Counted from the first letter of the stretch, positions 1 to 7,949 are shown. The stretch: DNA of 32,933 nucleotides from an uncultured Alphaproteobacteria bacterium (GCA_947259335.1 CAMYMQ010000428.1:1-32933), one strand, 5' to 3'. Notes: generated from the letters alone by a model not told the origin. Made by a program: numbers and translations.

Positions 1-1086
1 AAGCCGACCCCGCTGGCCCGGCGCATGGCCGCCCAGGCCGGCCTCGACCTGTCGGCGCTCGACGCCACGGCGCCCGGCGGCAAGATCGGCAAGGCCGACG
101 TCGTCGCGGCGCTTGGCGGCGGATCGGGCGAGGCCAAGACGGCGCCCGCCAAACAGACGCCAGCAAAACAGGCAGCGGCCGCGGGCGGGGAAGAGGGCGA
201 CCGGATCTTCGCCAGCCCCCTGGCGCGCAAGCTGGCCCGGCAGAGCGATCTCGACCTCGCCGCCATCACCGGCAGCGGACCGAACGGCCGGATCGTGAAG
301 GCGGACATCGACCGGGTGCTGGAGCAGGGGCCCGACAAGGCCGTGGCGCCTGCCGCGGAAGAAAAGGCGGCGCCGGTCACGAAAGCGCCCGAGGGCGAGC
401 GCCCCTACGAACTGGTCAAGCTGTCCAATGTGCGCAAGGTCATCGCCCGGCGGCTGACCGAAGCAGACCGTGACGTTCCGCAATTCTATCTGACCGTCGA
501 CTGCGCCATCGACAGGCTGCTGGCCGCGCGCAAGGAGATCAACGAGGCGCTCGACGGCGAGGCCAAGGTCTCGGTCAACGACCTGGTCATCAAGGCGGTG
601 GCGCTGGCCCTGCGCAAGGTGCCGGCGATGAACGCCCAGTGGAGCGACGAGGGCATCCGCCAGATGAAGACGGTGGATGTCTCCATTGCCGTGGCCTTCG
701 AGGGCGGCCTGATCACGCCGATCATCTTCGATGCCGACAAGAAGGGCCTGGCCCAGATCTCGACCGAGATGAAGGACCTCGCCGAGCGCGGCCGCAACGG
801 CAGGCTCAAGCCCGAGGAATACCAGGGTGGCGGCTTCTCGATCTCCAACCTCGGCATGTTCGGCATCAAGCAGTTCACCGCCGTCATCAACCCGCCCCAG
901 GGCGGCATCCTGGCGGTCGGCGGTGGCGAGCAGCGGGTCGTCGTGGTCGACGGCGAGATGACGGTCGCGACCATGATGTCGGTGACGCTGACCTGCGACC
1001 ACCGGGTCGCCGACGGTGCGCTCGGCGCCCAATGGCTCCAGGCCTTCAAAAAGCTGATCGAAGCGCCGGCGATGATGCTGGCCTGA
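1..1086 (+). CDS. pdhC: Dihydrolipoamide acyltransferase (E2) of a pyruvate-dehydrogenase-type complex, 5'-truncated by the window edge
   Basis: The reading frame is open from base 1, so the lipoyl domain(s) and start lie upstream. Seen: two peripheral subunit-binding-like domains in tandem, a first at nt 7-114 (TPLARRMAAQ...GKADV) and a canonical second at nt 205-321 (SPLARKLARQ...GSGPNGRIVKADI), separated and followed by Ala/Pro/Lys-rich linkers. The catalytic acyltransferase domain runs from about nt 400 and ends with the DHRVADG active-site motif, catalytic His codon at nt 1000-1002. The family moves the acyl group from lipoyl-lysine to CoA in the cytoplasmic complex. The E3 gene (lpdA) and lipA follow on the same strand, which supports a pyruvate dehydrogenase rather than a free-standing acyltransferase. 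Substrate (pyruvate versus branched-chain) is inferred from context. The duplicated binding domain is unusual. Confidence 0.9.
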   Translation, partial: KPTPLARRMAAQAGLDLSALDATAPGGKIGKADVVAALGGGSGEAKTAPAKQTPAKQAAAAGGEEGDRIFASPLARKLARQSDLDLAAITGSGPNGRIVKADIDRVLEQGPDKAVAPAAEEKAAPVTKAPEGERPYELVKLSNVRKVIARRLTEADRDVPQFYLTVDCAIDRLLAARKEINEALDGEAKVSVNDLVIKAVALALRKVPAMNAQWSDEGIRQMKTVDVSIAVAFEGGLITPIIFDADKKGLAQISTEMKDLAERGRNGRLKPEEYQGGGFSISNLGMFGIKQFTAVINPPQGGILAVGGGEQRVVVVDGEMTVATMMSVTLTCDHRVADGALGAQWLQAFKKLIEAPAMMLA

Positions 1087-1097
1087 GGCGGTGTCCG

Positions 1098-1457
1098 GTG
1101 GACAAGGTCAACCTCGCCGAGAAATTTGCCGCCTTCGACGAACACTGGTCACCCCGGATCGTAGGCAGGGTCGACGACTACGAGGTCAAGATCGTGAAGA
1201 TCGAGGGCGACTTCGTGTGGCACAAGCACGACGACGCGGATGAATTGTTCTACGTGATCGACGGGGCCCTGCGCATGGATTTCCGCGACCGGTCCGTGGA
1301 CGTGGCCGCCGGAGAGATGATCGTGGTCCCGCGCGGGATCGAGCACAAGCCGTTCGCCGCCGAAGAATGCCGGGTGATGCTGCTCGAGCGCGCCGGTCTC
1401 GTGAATACCGGCGACGCGGCGCCCGGGCCGCTGACCAACCACGCCAAGCCGATCTAG
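1098..1457 (+). CDS. Small single-domain cupin protein within the E2-E3 operon
   Basis: A 119-residue protein. I chose the GTG at 1098, which lies 11 bases after the E2 stop with GAGG at 1085-1088 as ribosome site; no better in-frame start is nearby. Both cupin motifs are clear. Motif 1 is G-DFVW-H-K-H-DDAD-E-LFYVID-G, giving two His and a Glu as metal ligands. Motif 2 is GEMIVVPRGIEHKP, with its His. A metal-binding beta-barrel is therefore expected, without signal peptide or membrane segment. It ends 9 bases before lpdA and is surely co-transcribed with E2 and E3. Function is not known to me; stand-alone cupins of this size can be sugar or small-acid binding proteins, isomerases or dioxygenases. 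A link to 2-oxoacid metabolism is only inferred from position. Confidence 0.85.
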   Translation: MDKVNLAEKFAAFDEHWSPRIVGRVDDYEVKIVKIEGDFVWHKHDDADELFYVIDGALRMDFRDRSVDVAAGEMIVVPRGIEHKPFAAEECRVMLLERAGLVNTGDAAPGPLTNHAKPI

Positions 1458-1466
1458 GAGCGGGCC

Positions 1467-2867
1467 ATGGCCGATACAGAGTTCGACCTCATCGTCGTCG
1501 GCGGCGGGCCGGGCGGATATGTCGCCGCCATCCGCGCGGCCCAGCACGGGATGAAGACCGCGGTGGTCGAACGCGAGCATCTGGGCGGCATCTGCCTCAA
1601 CTGGGGCTGCATCCCGACCAAGGCGCTGCTGCGCTCGTCCGAGATCTGGCACCTGATGCACCGGCTCGACGAGTTCGGCTTCTCGGCCGACAACCTCACG
1701 TTCGACATGAAGAAGATCGTCGAACGCTCGCGCAAGGTCGCCAAGCGGCTGAGCCAGGGCGTCGGATTCCTGATGAAGAAGCACAAGATCCCGGTCTTCG
1801 ACGGCGAGGGACGGCTCGACGGCACGGGCAAGGTGGCGGTCTCGAAGGACGGCAAGGCCGTTGCCGACCTCACGGCCAAGCACATCATCCTCGCGACCGG
1901 CGCCCGGGCGCGGGTGTTGCCGGGCATGGAGCCCGACGGGGACCGAATCTGGACCTACAAGGAGGCGCTGGTCCCCGAGGCCATGCCCAAGTCGCTGATC
2001 GTGGTCGGCTCGGGCGCGATCGGTATCGAATTCGCGAGCTTCTACCGGACGCTGGGCGCTGAGGTGACCGTGATCGAGGTGCTCGACCGGATCCTGCCGG
2101 TCGAGGACGAGGAGATATCGACCTTTGCCCGCAAGGCCTTCGAGAAGCAGGGCATGACCATCCTGACCGGCGCCAAGGTCAAGGACGTCAAGAAGACCAA
2201 GACCCAGGTCACGGCCACGGTCGAGACCGGCAAGGGCGACCAGGAAATCAAGGCCGAACGGCTGATCCTCGCCGTCGGCATCACCGGCAACGTCGAGGAT
2301 ATCGGTCTCGACGGCACCAAGGTCGAGGTCGACCGGGGCCACATTACGGTCGACAAGTGGCTGGCCACCGGCGAACCCGGCGTCTATGCCATCGGCGACG
2401 TTGTCGGCGCGCCCTGGCTCGCCCACAAGGCGATGCACGAGGCCGTCATCTGCGTCGACAAGATCGCCGGCGTGGCGGACGTCCACCCGCTCGACAGGTC
2501 CAGGATACCCGGCTGCACCTATTGCACGCCGCAGATCGCGAGCATCGGCCTGACCGAGAAGGCGGCGAGCGAGGCGGGCCACGACATCAAGGTCGGCCGC
2601 TTCCCCTTCGTCGGCAACGGCAAGGCGATCGCGCTGGGCGAAGAGCAGGGCATGATCAAGACCGTGTTCGACGCCAAGACCGGCGAGATGCTCGGCGCGC
2701 ACATGGTCGGCGCCGAGGTCACCGAGCTGATCCAGGGCTATTCCATCGCCATGACCGGCGAGATGACCGAGGCCGAGTTGATGGCGACCACCTTCCCGCA
2801 CCCGACGCTCTCGGAAATGATGCACGAGGCCGTGTTGGACGCCTACGACCAGGTGCTGCACATCTGA
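1467..2867 (+). CDS. lpdA: Dihydrolipoamide dehydrogenase (E3)
   Basis: A 466-residue flavoprotein that reoxidises dihydrolipoyl groups of the E2 core and passes electrons to NAD. Seen: N-terminal FAD-binding GGGPGGY motif (residues about 11-17), the redox-active disulfide in GGICLNWGCIPTKAL (Cys pair five apart, near residues 43-48), a second dinucleotide fold with VVGSGAIGIEFASF for NAD, the FAD-binding YAIGDVVGAPWLAH segment, and the C-terminal dimer domain with the HPTLSE active-site His-Glu pair. Length is normal for the family. Start ATG 1467 has an AGGAGC ribosome site about 9 bases upstream. It lies between the cupin gene and coq7. The first residues go straight into the FAD fold, so there is no N-terminal lipoyl domain, unlike some E3 proteins. 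Confidence 0.96.
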   Translation: MADTEFDLIVVGGGPGGYVAAIRAAQHGMKTAVVEREHLGGICLNWGCIPTKALLRSSEIWHLMHRLDEFGFSADNLTFDMKKIVERSRKVAKRLSQGVGFLMKKHKIPVFDGEGRLDGTGKVAVSKDGKAVADLTAKHIILATGARARVLPGMEPDGDRIWTYKEALVPEAMPKSLIVVGSGAIGIEFASFYRTLGAEVTVIEVLDRILPVEDEEISTFARKAFEKQGMTILTGAKVKDVKKTKTQVTATVETGKGDQEIKAERLILAVGITGNVEDIGLDGTKVEVDRGHITVDKWLATGEPGVYAIGDVVGAPWLAHKAMHEAVICVDKIAGVADVHPLDRSRIPGCTYCTPQIASIGLTEKAASEAGHDIKVGRFPFVGNGKAIALGEEQGMIKTVFDAKTGEMLGAHMVGAEVTELIQGYSIAMTGEMTEAELMATTFPHPTLSEMMHEAVLDAYDQVLHI

Positions 2868-2885
2868 CGGGATGAAGGGCCACCG

Positions 2886-3461
2886 ATGACGATCCCGCAC
2901 CAAATTGCCGGCAACGATCACCTCGGCCCCCTGGTCGAAGGCCTGACCGCGGAGCGCACCGTCCATAACATCATCAAGGTCGATCACGCCGGCGAGCACG
3001 GCGCAATCGGCATCTACCAAGGACAGATCGTTGTCAGCCGCCTTCTCAACCCATCCTTGGTTCCTGCCCTGAAAGACTTGCTGCGACACGAGTGGGAGCA
3101 CTTCCGGGTTTTCGACAAGCACGCCCGGGCGCGTGGCGTTCGCAAATGCAGGCTCTTTCCTCTTTGGCGCGTCGGCGGTGTCGTGTTGGGCGTCGTGACC
3201 GCGCTGCTCGGCAAGAACGGCATTGGAACTTGCACATCTGCCGTCGAAACAGTGGTGGTCGAGCATCTCAAACAGCAAATTCTCTACCTCCGCACGGTGG
3301 ACAGCGACCTGATGTCAGATATCGAAGCGATCCTGGTCGAAGAACTCGCGCACCGAGACATGGGCGAGGAGATTTCACGACCGGGCCCGTTCAATCGGTT
3401 CCTCGCCTCCGCGATTCGTGGGTGTACGGAAACCGCCATCTGGGCTTCGATGCGGCTCTAG
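2886..3461 (+). CDS. coq7: Coq7-type di-iron hydroxylase (demethoxyubiquinone hydroxylase family)
   Basis: A 191-residue protein with the complete Coq7 ligand set: Glu37 in VDHAGEHGA, the Glu69-x-x-His72 pair in HEWEH, Glu121 in CTSAVE, and Glu153-x-x-His156 in EELAH. The family's PLW...G...LG..TALLG...CT.AVE signature is present at residues 92-121. Coq7 carries out the C6 hydroxylation late in aerobic ubiquinone synthesis at the inner membrane face. The gene starts 18 bases after lpdA and sits between lpdA and lipA. Its base composition is visibly lower in G+C than its neighbours (more AAA, TTT, TTG and CTT-type codons), which may reflect a later insertion into the operon. I am sure of the family; the exact substrate in this organism is inferred. 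Confidence 0.9.
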   Translation: MTIPHQIAGNDHLGPLVEGLTAERTVHNIIKVDHAGEHGAIGIYQGQIVVSRLLNPSLVPALKDLLRHEWEHFRVFDKHARARGVRKCRLFPLWRVGGVVLGVVTALLGKNGIGTCTSAVETVVVEHLKQQILYLRTVDSDLMSDIEAILVEELAHRDMGEEISRPGPFNRFLASAIRGCTETAIWASMRL

Positions 3462-3541
3462 CCCTCAATCCGCGACCTCTCGCGCCTTGACGGGGCTCGC
3501 TTGCGGGCTCATCTGACAGGGGAAAGGACGTTCCGCAGCCC

Positions 3542-4498
3542 ATGACCATCGCACCGGCCCCGACCAAGCTCCGCCACCCCGAGAAGGCGCGCCGACCGGA
3601 CAATCCGCCCAAGCGCAAGCCCGAGTGGATCCGCGTCAAGGCCCCGAGTTCGCCCGAGTACCACGACACCCGCAAGCTCATGCGTGAGCTCGGGCTCGCG
3701 ACCGTGTGCGAAGAGGCGGCCTGTCCGAACATTGGCGAATGCTGGAAGAAGAAGCACGCCACCTTCATGATCCTGGGCAGCATCTGCACCCGGGCCTGCG
3801 CCTTCTGCAACGTCGAGACGGGCCGGCCCGATCTCCTCGATCCGCACGAGCCGGAGAAGATCGCCTACGCCGTCGGCAAGCTCGACCTCGATCACGTGGT
3901 CATCACCTCGGTGGACCGCGACGATCTTGAGGACGGCGGCGCCGACCAGTTCGTGCGCGTGATCGAGGCGATCCGCGCGGCGGCACCGGGAACCACCACC
4001 GAAATTCTGACGCCGGACTTCCAGCACAAGCGGGGCGCGGTCGAGGCGATCGCCGCGGCCCGCCCGGACGTGTTCAACCACAACTTGGAGACCGTGCCGC
4101 GGCTCTATCCGACGATCCGGCCGGGCGCGCGCTATTTCCACTCGCTGCGGCTGCTCGCCAAGGTGAAGGAGATCGATCCGGCGTGCTTCACCAAATCCGG
4201 CCTCATGGTCGGGCTCGGCGAGACCAAGGAAGAGATCTATCAGGTCATGGACGACCTGCGCTCGGCGGACGTCGATTTCCTGACCATCGGCCAGTATCTC
4301 CAGCCGACGATCAAGCACGCCGCCGTCGACCGCTTCGTCACCCCGGACGAGTTCCGCAGCTACGAGCGGATGGCCTACGGCAAGGGTTTCCTGATGGTCT
4401 CGGCGACACCGCTGACCCGGTCCTCCTATCACGCCGGCGACGACTTCCGGCAATTGCGCGACGCCCGCGAGAAGGCGCTGGCCCGGACCCAGGCCTGA
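3542..4498 (+). CDS. lipA: Lipoyl synthase (radical SAM)
   Basis: A 318-residue enzyme that inserts two sulfurs into protein-bound octanoyl groups to make lipoyl cofactors, such as that of the E2 encoded upstream. Both iron-sulfur clusters are visible. The auxiliary cluster Cys are 56, 61 and 67 ([12 protein letters not shown]), and the radical-SAM CX3CX2C Cys are 82, 86 and 89 (CTRACAFC). The C-terminal RSSY motif, whose Ser ligates the auxiliary cluster in this family, is at residues 293-296. ATG 3542 follows an 80-base gap after coq7; a purine-rich AGGGGAAAGGA lies upstream but rather far for a ribosome site. The next gene starts one base after the stop, so they are translationally close. 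Confidence 0.97.
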   Translation: MTIAPAPTKLRHPEKARRPDNPPKRKPEWIRVKAPSSPEYHDTRKLMRELGLATVCEEAACPNIGECWKKKHATFMILGSICTRACAFCNVETGRPDLLDPHEPEKIAYAVGKLDLDHVVITSVDRDDLEDGGADQFVRVIEAIRAAAPGTTTEILTPDFQHKRGAVEAIAAARPDVFNHNLETVPRLYPTIRPGARYFHSLRLLAKVKEIDPACFTKSGLMVGLGETKEEIYQVMDDLRSADVDFLTIGQYLQPTIKHAAVDRFVTPDEFRSYERMAYGKGFLMVSATPLTRSSYHAGDDFRQLRDAREKALARTQA

Positions 4499-4499
4499 C

Positions 4500-4979
4500 A
4501 TGCCCAAACACCGCGAAACCAGGACGCTCCCATACTCGCCGGAGCAGATGTTCGATCTCGTCGCCGACGTGGAGCGCTATCCGGAGTTCCTGCCCTGGGT
4601 GGTCGGCGCCCGGGTCGACCGACGTGCGGATTCGAACGCATTCCAGGCCGATTTGCTGGTCGGCTTCAAGATGATCCGCGAGCGCTACACCTCCCAGGTC
4701 GAACTCGACCGTCCCAACCGTATCGACGTGACCTATACCCGCGGCCCGTTCCGCTATCTCGAGAACCACTGGCAGTTCGAGCCGCACCCCGAAGGGTGCC
4801 GGATCGACTTCTATCTCGATTTCGAATTCCGCTCGCGCCTGCTGCAGCGGATCATGGGCAGCCTCTTCCACGAGGCGGTGAAGAAGATGGTATCCGCCTT
4901 CGAGGCGCGGGCGCGCCGCCTCTACGGCGACCAGCGCAGCGATGCGACCGGGGCGCTCCCCTCCGAACGCCCGGCCTGA
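4500..4979 (+). CDS. COQ10/RatA-like START-domain protein
   Basis: A 159-residue SRPBCC-fold protein. Seen: the N-terminal YSPEQMFDLVADVERYPEFLPW motif split as YSPEQMFDLV and VERYPEFLPW, the central GPFRYLENHW strand, and the FEFRSRLLQRIMG...F amphipathic helix typical of COQ10 and its bacterial relatives. Database names often say 'RatA family toxin', after an E. coli ribosome-association factor. In alphaproteobacteria, with lipA directly upstream (one base between genes), a coenzyme-Q binding or delivery role is at least as likely. The coq7 gene two positions upstream adds weight to a quinone link, but that is inference. The last 20 residues are unstructured-looking. It is the last gene of the operon and converges on the CPBP gene with about 13 bases between stops. 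Confidence 0.88.
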   Translation: MPKHRETRTLPYSPEQMFDLVADVERYPEFLPWVVGARVDRRADSNAFQADLLVGFKMIRERYTSQVELDRPNRIDVTYTRGPFRYLENHWQFEPHPEGCRIDFYLDFEFRSRLLQRIMGSLFHEAVKKMVSAFEARARRLYGDQRSDATGALPSERPA

Positions 4980-4992
4980 CGGTCGCGACAGG

Positions 4993-5763
4993 CTAGGCCG
5001 CCGGCGCGGGCGCCATGCCGACGCTGAGATAGACCAGCACGAGCTGGGTGGCGTTAAGCGCCTGATGTAGTGCGATCGACGGCAGCAATGATCCGCTCTT
5101 CTCATAGAACCAGGTCAGGATCAGGCCGGTGAAGAAGGCGGCGATCACCGCCTCGAGCCGTTGGTGAAGGATCGCGAACCCCGCCGCGGTCAGCACGGCC
5201 GCGCCCATAGGCCCCATGTGACGCCGCAGCCATCCGTAGATCAGCCCCCGGAAGAAGATTTCCTCGGCGACCGGCGTCAGGAAGCCGGCGTAGAGGATGA
5301 TGGTCGCGGCAACGATCCAGGAGAAGCCCGCCGGCGCGATCATCGTGACGATATCGGGCGTGTCGGTCTTCGGCATGACCTGGCGGAAGAAATATCCGAA
5401 CGCCAGCAAGGCGGGGACCAGCACGAAGGCCATCAGCAAGGCGCGTTTGATCCAGCGCGGGTCGCAGGCGACATAGCCGAGGTCCCGCCAGGACAGGCCG
5501 CTGCGCCGGATCGGCACCAGATAGACGGCGCCGAGCATCGCGAAGGCCATCAGCGCAAGCTGAAGCAGAACCACGAACTGACGGTGCGGACCGAGCATCG
5601 CGTCGGGACGCACGACCTGCATGGCCACCAGGCTTCCCGCGAAGAATAGGAGGAGGGCGAAGCCGATCGTCAGGAAGACGTCACGGCCCGTGATGGCCCG
5701 AGGAGGAGCGAGGGGCGAGCCGTGGGGCGGGCCAGGGGGCGGAAACGGGGTTCCGGCGCTCAC
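4993..5763 (-). CDS. CPBP-family intramembrane metalloprotease-like protein
   Basis: A 256-residue polytopic membrane protein with the three CPBP (Rce1/Abi) motifs: EE at 167-168 followed by R172 (EEIFFRG), FxxxH ending at H200, and HxxxN with H233 and N237 in a late helix. The first 25 residues are Pro/Gly-rich and probably cytosolic, and several hydrophobic helices follow. Members cleave or bind prenylated or other membrane substrates; the bacterial ones are mostly uncharacterised. Its ATG overlaps the stop of the cinA-type gene by 4 bases (ATGA), so it is the last gene of the ispDF-pgpA-cinA chain. The catalytic residues are all present, so activity is plausible. Substrate is unknown. Confidence 0.88.
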   Translation of the reverse strand: MSAGTPFPPPGPPHGSPLAPPRAITGRDVFLTIGFALLLFFAGSLVAMQVVRPDAMLGPHRQFVVLLQLALMAFAMLGAVYLVPIRRSGLSWRDLGYVACDPRWIKRALLMAFVLVPALLAFGYFFRQVMPKTDTPDIVTMIAPAGFSWIVAATIILYAGFLTPVAEEIFFRGLIYGWLRRHMGPMGAAVLTAAGFAILHQRLEAVIAAFFTGLILTWFYEKSGSLLPSIALHQALNATQLVLVYLSVGMAPAPAA

Positions 5764-6251
5764 GCCCGCGCCCGGTCCAACAACAGTTCTAGCGCGCGCA
5801 ATGCCGCCGCCCGGCGAACCGCGCTCCGGTCTCCGTCGAAGACCTGATGCTCGGACAGGGTCGCACCGCCGCGCCGCGCCGTCGCGAAGTGGACGAGGCC
5901 GACCGGCTTGCCGGCGGTGGCGCCCCCAGGACCCGCAACCCCGGTGATGCCCACCGCGAGGTCGGCGCGGGAATGGGCGACCGCACCTTCGGCCATGGCC
6001 CGGGCGACCGCCTCGCTGACCGCGCCATGCTCCGCGATCATGTCGGCCGGCACCCCGATCAGCTCCGTCTTGGCGGCGTTCGAGTAGGTCACGAAGCCCC
6101 GCTCGACCACGTCCGAGGACCCCGCGATATCGGTCAGCGCCGCCGCGACCATGCCGCCGGTGCAGGATTCCGCTGTCGCGACACGCAACGACGCCCGCCG
6201 GCAGGCTTCCAGTACGCGCTCAGAGAGTGCGCTCGACCAGTCCGGCGACAT
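5760..6251 (-). CDS. pncC: CinA C-terminal-type nicotinamide-nucleotide amidase
   Basis: A 163-residue stand-alone version of the CinA C-terminal domain. Seen: ATAESCTGG (Ser29 is the likely nucleophile region), a G..AVSEAVARAMAEGA helix and the ITGVAGPGG loop with KPVGLVHFA. The family deamidates nicotinamide mononucleotide to nicotinate mononucleotide, salvaging NAD breakdown products in the cytoplasm. ATG 6251 has GGAG about 7 bases upstream and lies inside the end of pgpA (about 32 bases of overlap). A later start would cut into the first helix. The downstream CPBP gene overlaps by 4 bases. The full-length CinA N-terminal domain is absent, as in many proteobacteria. Confidence 0.92.
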   Translation of the reverse strand: MSPDWSSALSERVLEACRRASLRVATAESCTGGMVAAALTDIAGSSDVVERGFVTYSNAAKTELIGVPADMIAEHGAVSEAVARAMAEGAVAHSRADLAVGITGVAGPGGATAGKPVGLVHFATARRGGATLSEHQVFDGDRSAVRRAAALRALELLLDRARA

Positions 6252-6747
6252 AGGGGTGCTCCGCGAGATGAACGGTTACATACATGAGGGCGGCGGCGTA
6301 GACGCCGGCGAAGAAGTCGTCGAGCATCATCCCCCAGCCGGCGGGCAGATGCTCGGCGGCCCAGTTGGCCGGCCACGGCTTGACCACCTCCATGATCCGA
6401 AACAGCACGAAGGCGGCGGCGAACTGCCAGGCTGCGTCCGGACGCACGAACATGAGCGGCAGCCATTGCCCGACGACATTGTCGACCACGACCCGCCGTT
6501 CGGCGAGATGCGGCGCGGCCCGCCAGTAGACGGACACCGCCCACAGCGACGACCAGAACAGAAGCGTCGTCGCGATGAACAGGACGCCGCCGCCATAGCT
6601 GCCGCCCAGCCAGAGCAGAATCCATGCGGCCGGCAGGGCGCTGACAGCGGCGAGCAGGGGGCCCACCAGGGGAATGTGCCCGATACCGAACCAGGTGGCC
6701 AGGCAGATGGCGGGGCGGCTGACGCCCAGTTGCGTCGCCGCCGTCAC
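6220..6747 (-). CDS. pgpA: Divergent PgpA-like phosphatidylglycerophosphatase
   Basis: A 175-residue membrane protein. I chose GTG 6747 because it overlaps the ispDF stop as GTGA and leads directly into the PgpA-like [12 protein letters not shown]. Several hydrophobic helices follow, then [16 protein letters not shown] and [14 protein letters not shown], which match the family's FR-x-FD-x-x-KPWP and MLDD-x-x-AG patterns. PgpA dephosphorylates phosphatidylglycerophosphate to phosphatidylglycerol at the inner membrane. Odd points: the usual APGTWGS after the first motif is replaced by VGPLLAAV. The usual (V/I)DE-VVGQW reads VDN-VVGQW. The FD reads ME. So the family call is good, but catalytic competence is doubtful. 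It ends 32 bases inside the start of the cinA-type gene. Confidence 0.78.
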   Translation of the reverse strand: MTAATQLGVSRPAICLATWFGIGHIPLVGPLLAAVSALPAAWILLWLGGSYGGGVLFIATTLLFWSSLWAVSVYWRAAPHLAERRVVVDNVVGQWLPLMFVRPDAAWQFAAAFVLFRIMEVVKPWPANWAAEHLPAGWGMMLDDFFAGVYAAALMYVTVHLAEHPYVAGLVERTL

Positions 6748-7904
6748 GGCGTCTGCGCGAAGACGGCTGTGGCCACGGCCTGGGCTGCGATTCCTTCGCC
6801 CCGGCCCAGGAACCCGAGTTTCTCGGTCGTCGTGGCCTTGAGGCCGATGGTCCCGGCCGGAAGTCCGGTCAGGCTCGCGAGGTTCGCCAGCATGGCCTGG
6901 CGGTGGGGGCCGACCTTGGGCGTCTCGCAGATGACGGTGATGTCGACGTGGACGAGCCGGCCGCCCTTGTCCCGCAGCCGGGCCAGGGCGTGGGCGAGGA
7001 AGCGGTCGGACGAGGCGCCCTTCCATTGCGGGTCCTTGTCCGGGAAATGCATGCCGATGTCGCCGTCGGCGGCAGCACCCAGGATGGCATCCGTGAGCGC
7101 ATGAAGCGCGACGTCGGCGTCGGAATGGCCGCGCAGCGACCGGTCGTGCGGGATCCGAACCCCGCACAGCCACACATGGTCGCCCTCCGCGAAGGCGTGG
7201 ACGTCGAAGCCCATGCCGGTCCGGGGAAGCATCAGGGGTCCGCTCACGAGCGCCTCGGCCCGGTCGAAATCACCCTCGGTCGTGATCTTGAAATTGTCCT
7301 CGCCGCCATGGACCACCTGTACGGTCATACCGGCGGCCTCCGCAACGGCCGCGTCGTCGCTGAGATCGCCGCCCGCCGCCCGGCGATGGGCGGCCAGGAT
7401 CCCGGCAAAGTCGAATCCCTGAGGGGTCTGGGCCCGCCACAGCCCGGTCCGGTCGACGGTCTGTGAGATCGCGCCGCCGTCTGCCCGCTTGAGCGTGTCG
7501 ACGACGGGCAGGGCGGCGATCGCGGCACCGGCACCGCGCGCGCCTGCGATAACCCGGTCGATGACGCCCGGCGCCACGAACGGCCGCGCCGCGTCGTGAA
7601 TCAGCACGATGTCCGGCGCTTCCGCGGCGAGGCGCTCGAGCCCGTTGCAGACCGACTGCTGCCGGGTCGCGCCGCCAGAGACGGGGTCCATCACGGGCAG
7701 GCCGGCGACGGCGTCGTCGTAGAGCGGCCGGTCGTCGGGATGGATGACGGTGCAGACGCCGGCGACCGCATCGTGCCGGCTGAACGCCTGGACGGTCCGG
7801 CGCAACACGGGCGTGCCGCCGACCGGGCGATATTGCTTGGGTACGCCGCCGCCGGCGCGCTGTCCGCGGCCAGCCGCCACGATCAGTGCGTATGTGCCGC
7901 CCAT
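6744..7904 (-). CDS. ispDF: Bifunctional IspD/IspF isoprenoid biosynthesis enzyme
   Basis: A 386-residue fusion. Residues about 1-222 are the IspD cytidylyltransferase ([17 protein letters not shown] nucleotide loop, [10 protein letters not shown], and [10 protein letters not shown] near its end). Residues about 228-386 are IspF, 2-C-methyl-erythritol 2,4-cyclodiphosphate synthase (GMGFDVHAF with Asp234 and His236, [15 protein letters not shown] with His268, the zinc ligands). Together they carry out two steps of the MEP pathway to isoprenoids; ubiquinone needs such precursors. The reading frame is open upstream, but ATG 7904 with GAAGG just before it gives the usual IspD N-terminus [12 protein letters not shown]. 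Its stop overlaps the pgpA start (GTGA). The fusion is common in alphaproteobacteria. Confidence 0.96.
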   Translation of the reverse strand: MGGTYALIVAAGRGQRAGGGVPKQYRPVGGTPVLRRTVQAFSRHDAVAGVCTVIHPDDRPLYDDAVAGLPVMDPVSGGATRQQSVCNGLERLAAEAPDIVLIHDAARPFVAPGVIDRVIAGARGAGAAIAALPVVDTLKRADGGAISQTVDRTGLWRAQTPQGFDFAGILAAHRRAAGGDLSDDAAVAEAAGMTVQVVHGGEDNFKITTEGDFDRAEALVSGPLMLPRTGMGFDVHAFAEGDHVWLCGVRIPHDRSLRGHSDADVALHALTDAILGAAADGDIGMHFPDKDPQWKGASSDRFLAHALARLRDKGGRLVHVDITVICETPKVGPHRQAMLANLASLTGLPAGTIGLKATTTEKLGFLGRGEGIAAQAVATAVFAQTP

Positions 7905-7932
7905 CGTGCCTTCGTCTGCTCCCTGTCGCGTT

Positions 7933-7949
7933 GGGGCCACCCTGGCCCC
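7933..7949 (-). repeat. Hairpin-forming inverted repeat in the ispDF leader
   Basis: Perfect 7-bp inverted repeat, GGGGCCA-CCC-TGGCCCC, 29-45 bases before the ispDF start. Two shorter stems lie further upstream: CCCG-GTT-CGGG at 7953-7963 and CCCG-CGAA-CGGG at 7979-7990. The 137-base gap 7905-8041 between the divergent ispDF and CcsA-like genes therefore holds a potentially structured ispDF 5' leader. No T-tract follows, so it is not a standard terminator. Regulatory meaning is unknown, and short GC hairpins arise easily at this base composition. Confidence 0.4.

Noticed and set aside
1149..3278. A 709-codon open frame on the minus strand opposite the cupin, lpdA and coq7
   Set aside because: It is the mirror of lpdA codon usage. 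The product is compositionally biased and shows no recognisable motif.
3487..3515. Possible promoter TTGACG-N17-CATCTG before lipA
   Set aside because: The -10 matches only two consensus bases. lipA is more simply explained as part of the upstream operon.
4500..4979. A toxin-antitoxin module suggested by the RatA family name
   Set aside because: No antitoxin-like partner is adjacent. The gene is joined to lipA, and the fold is a lipid/quinone-binding START domain.
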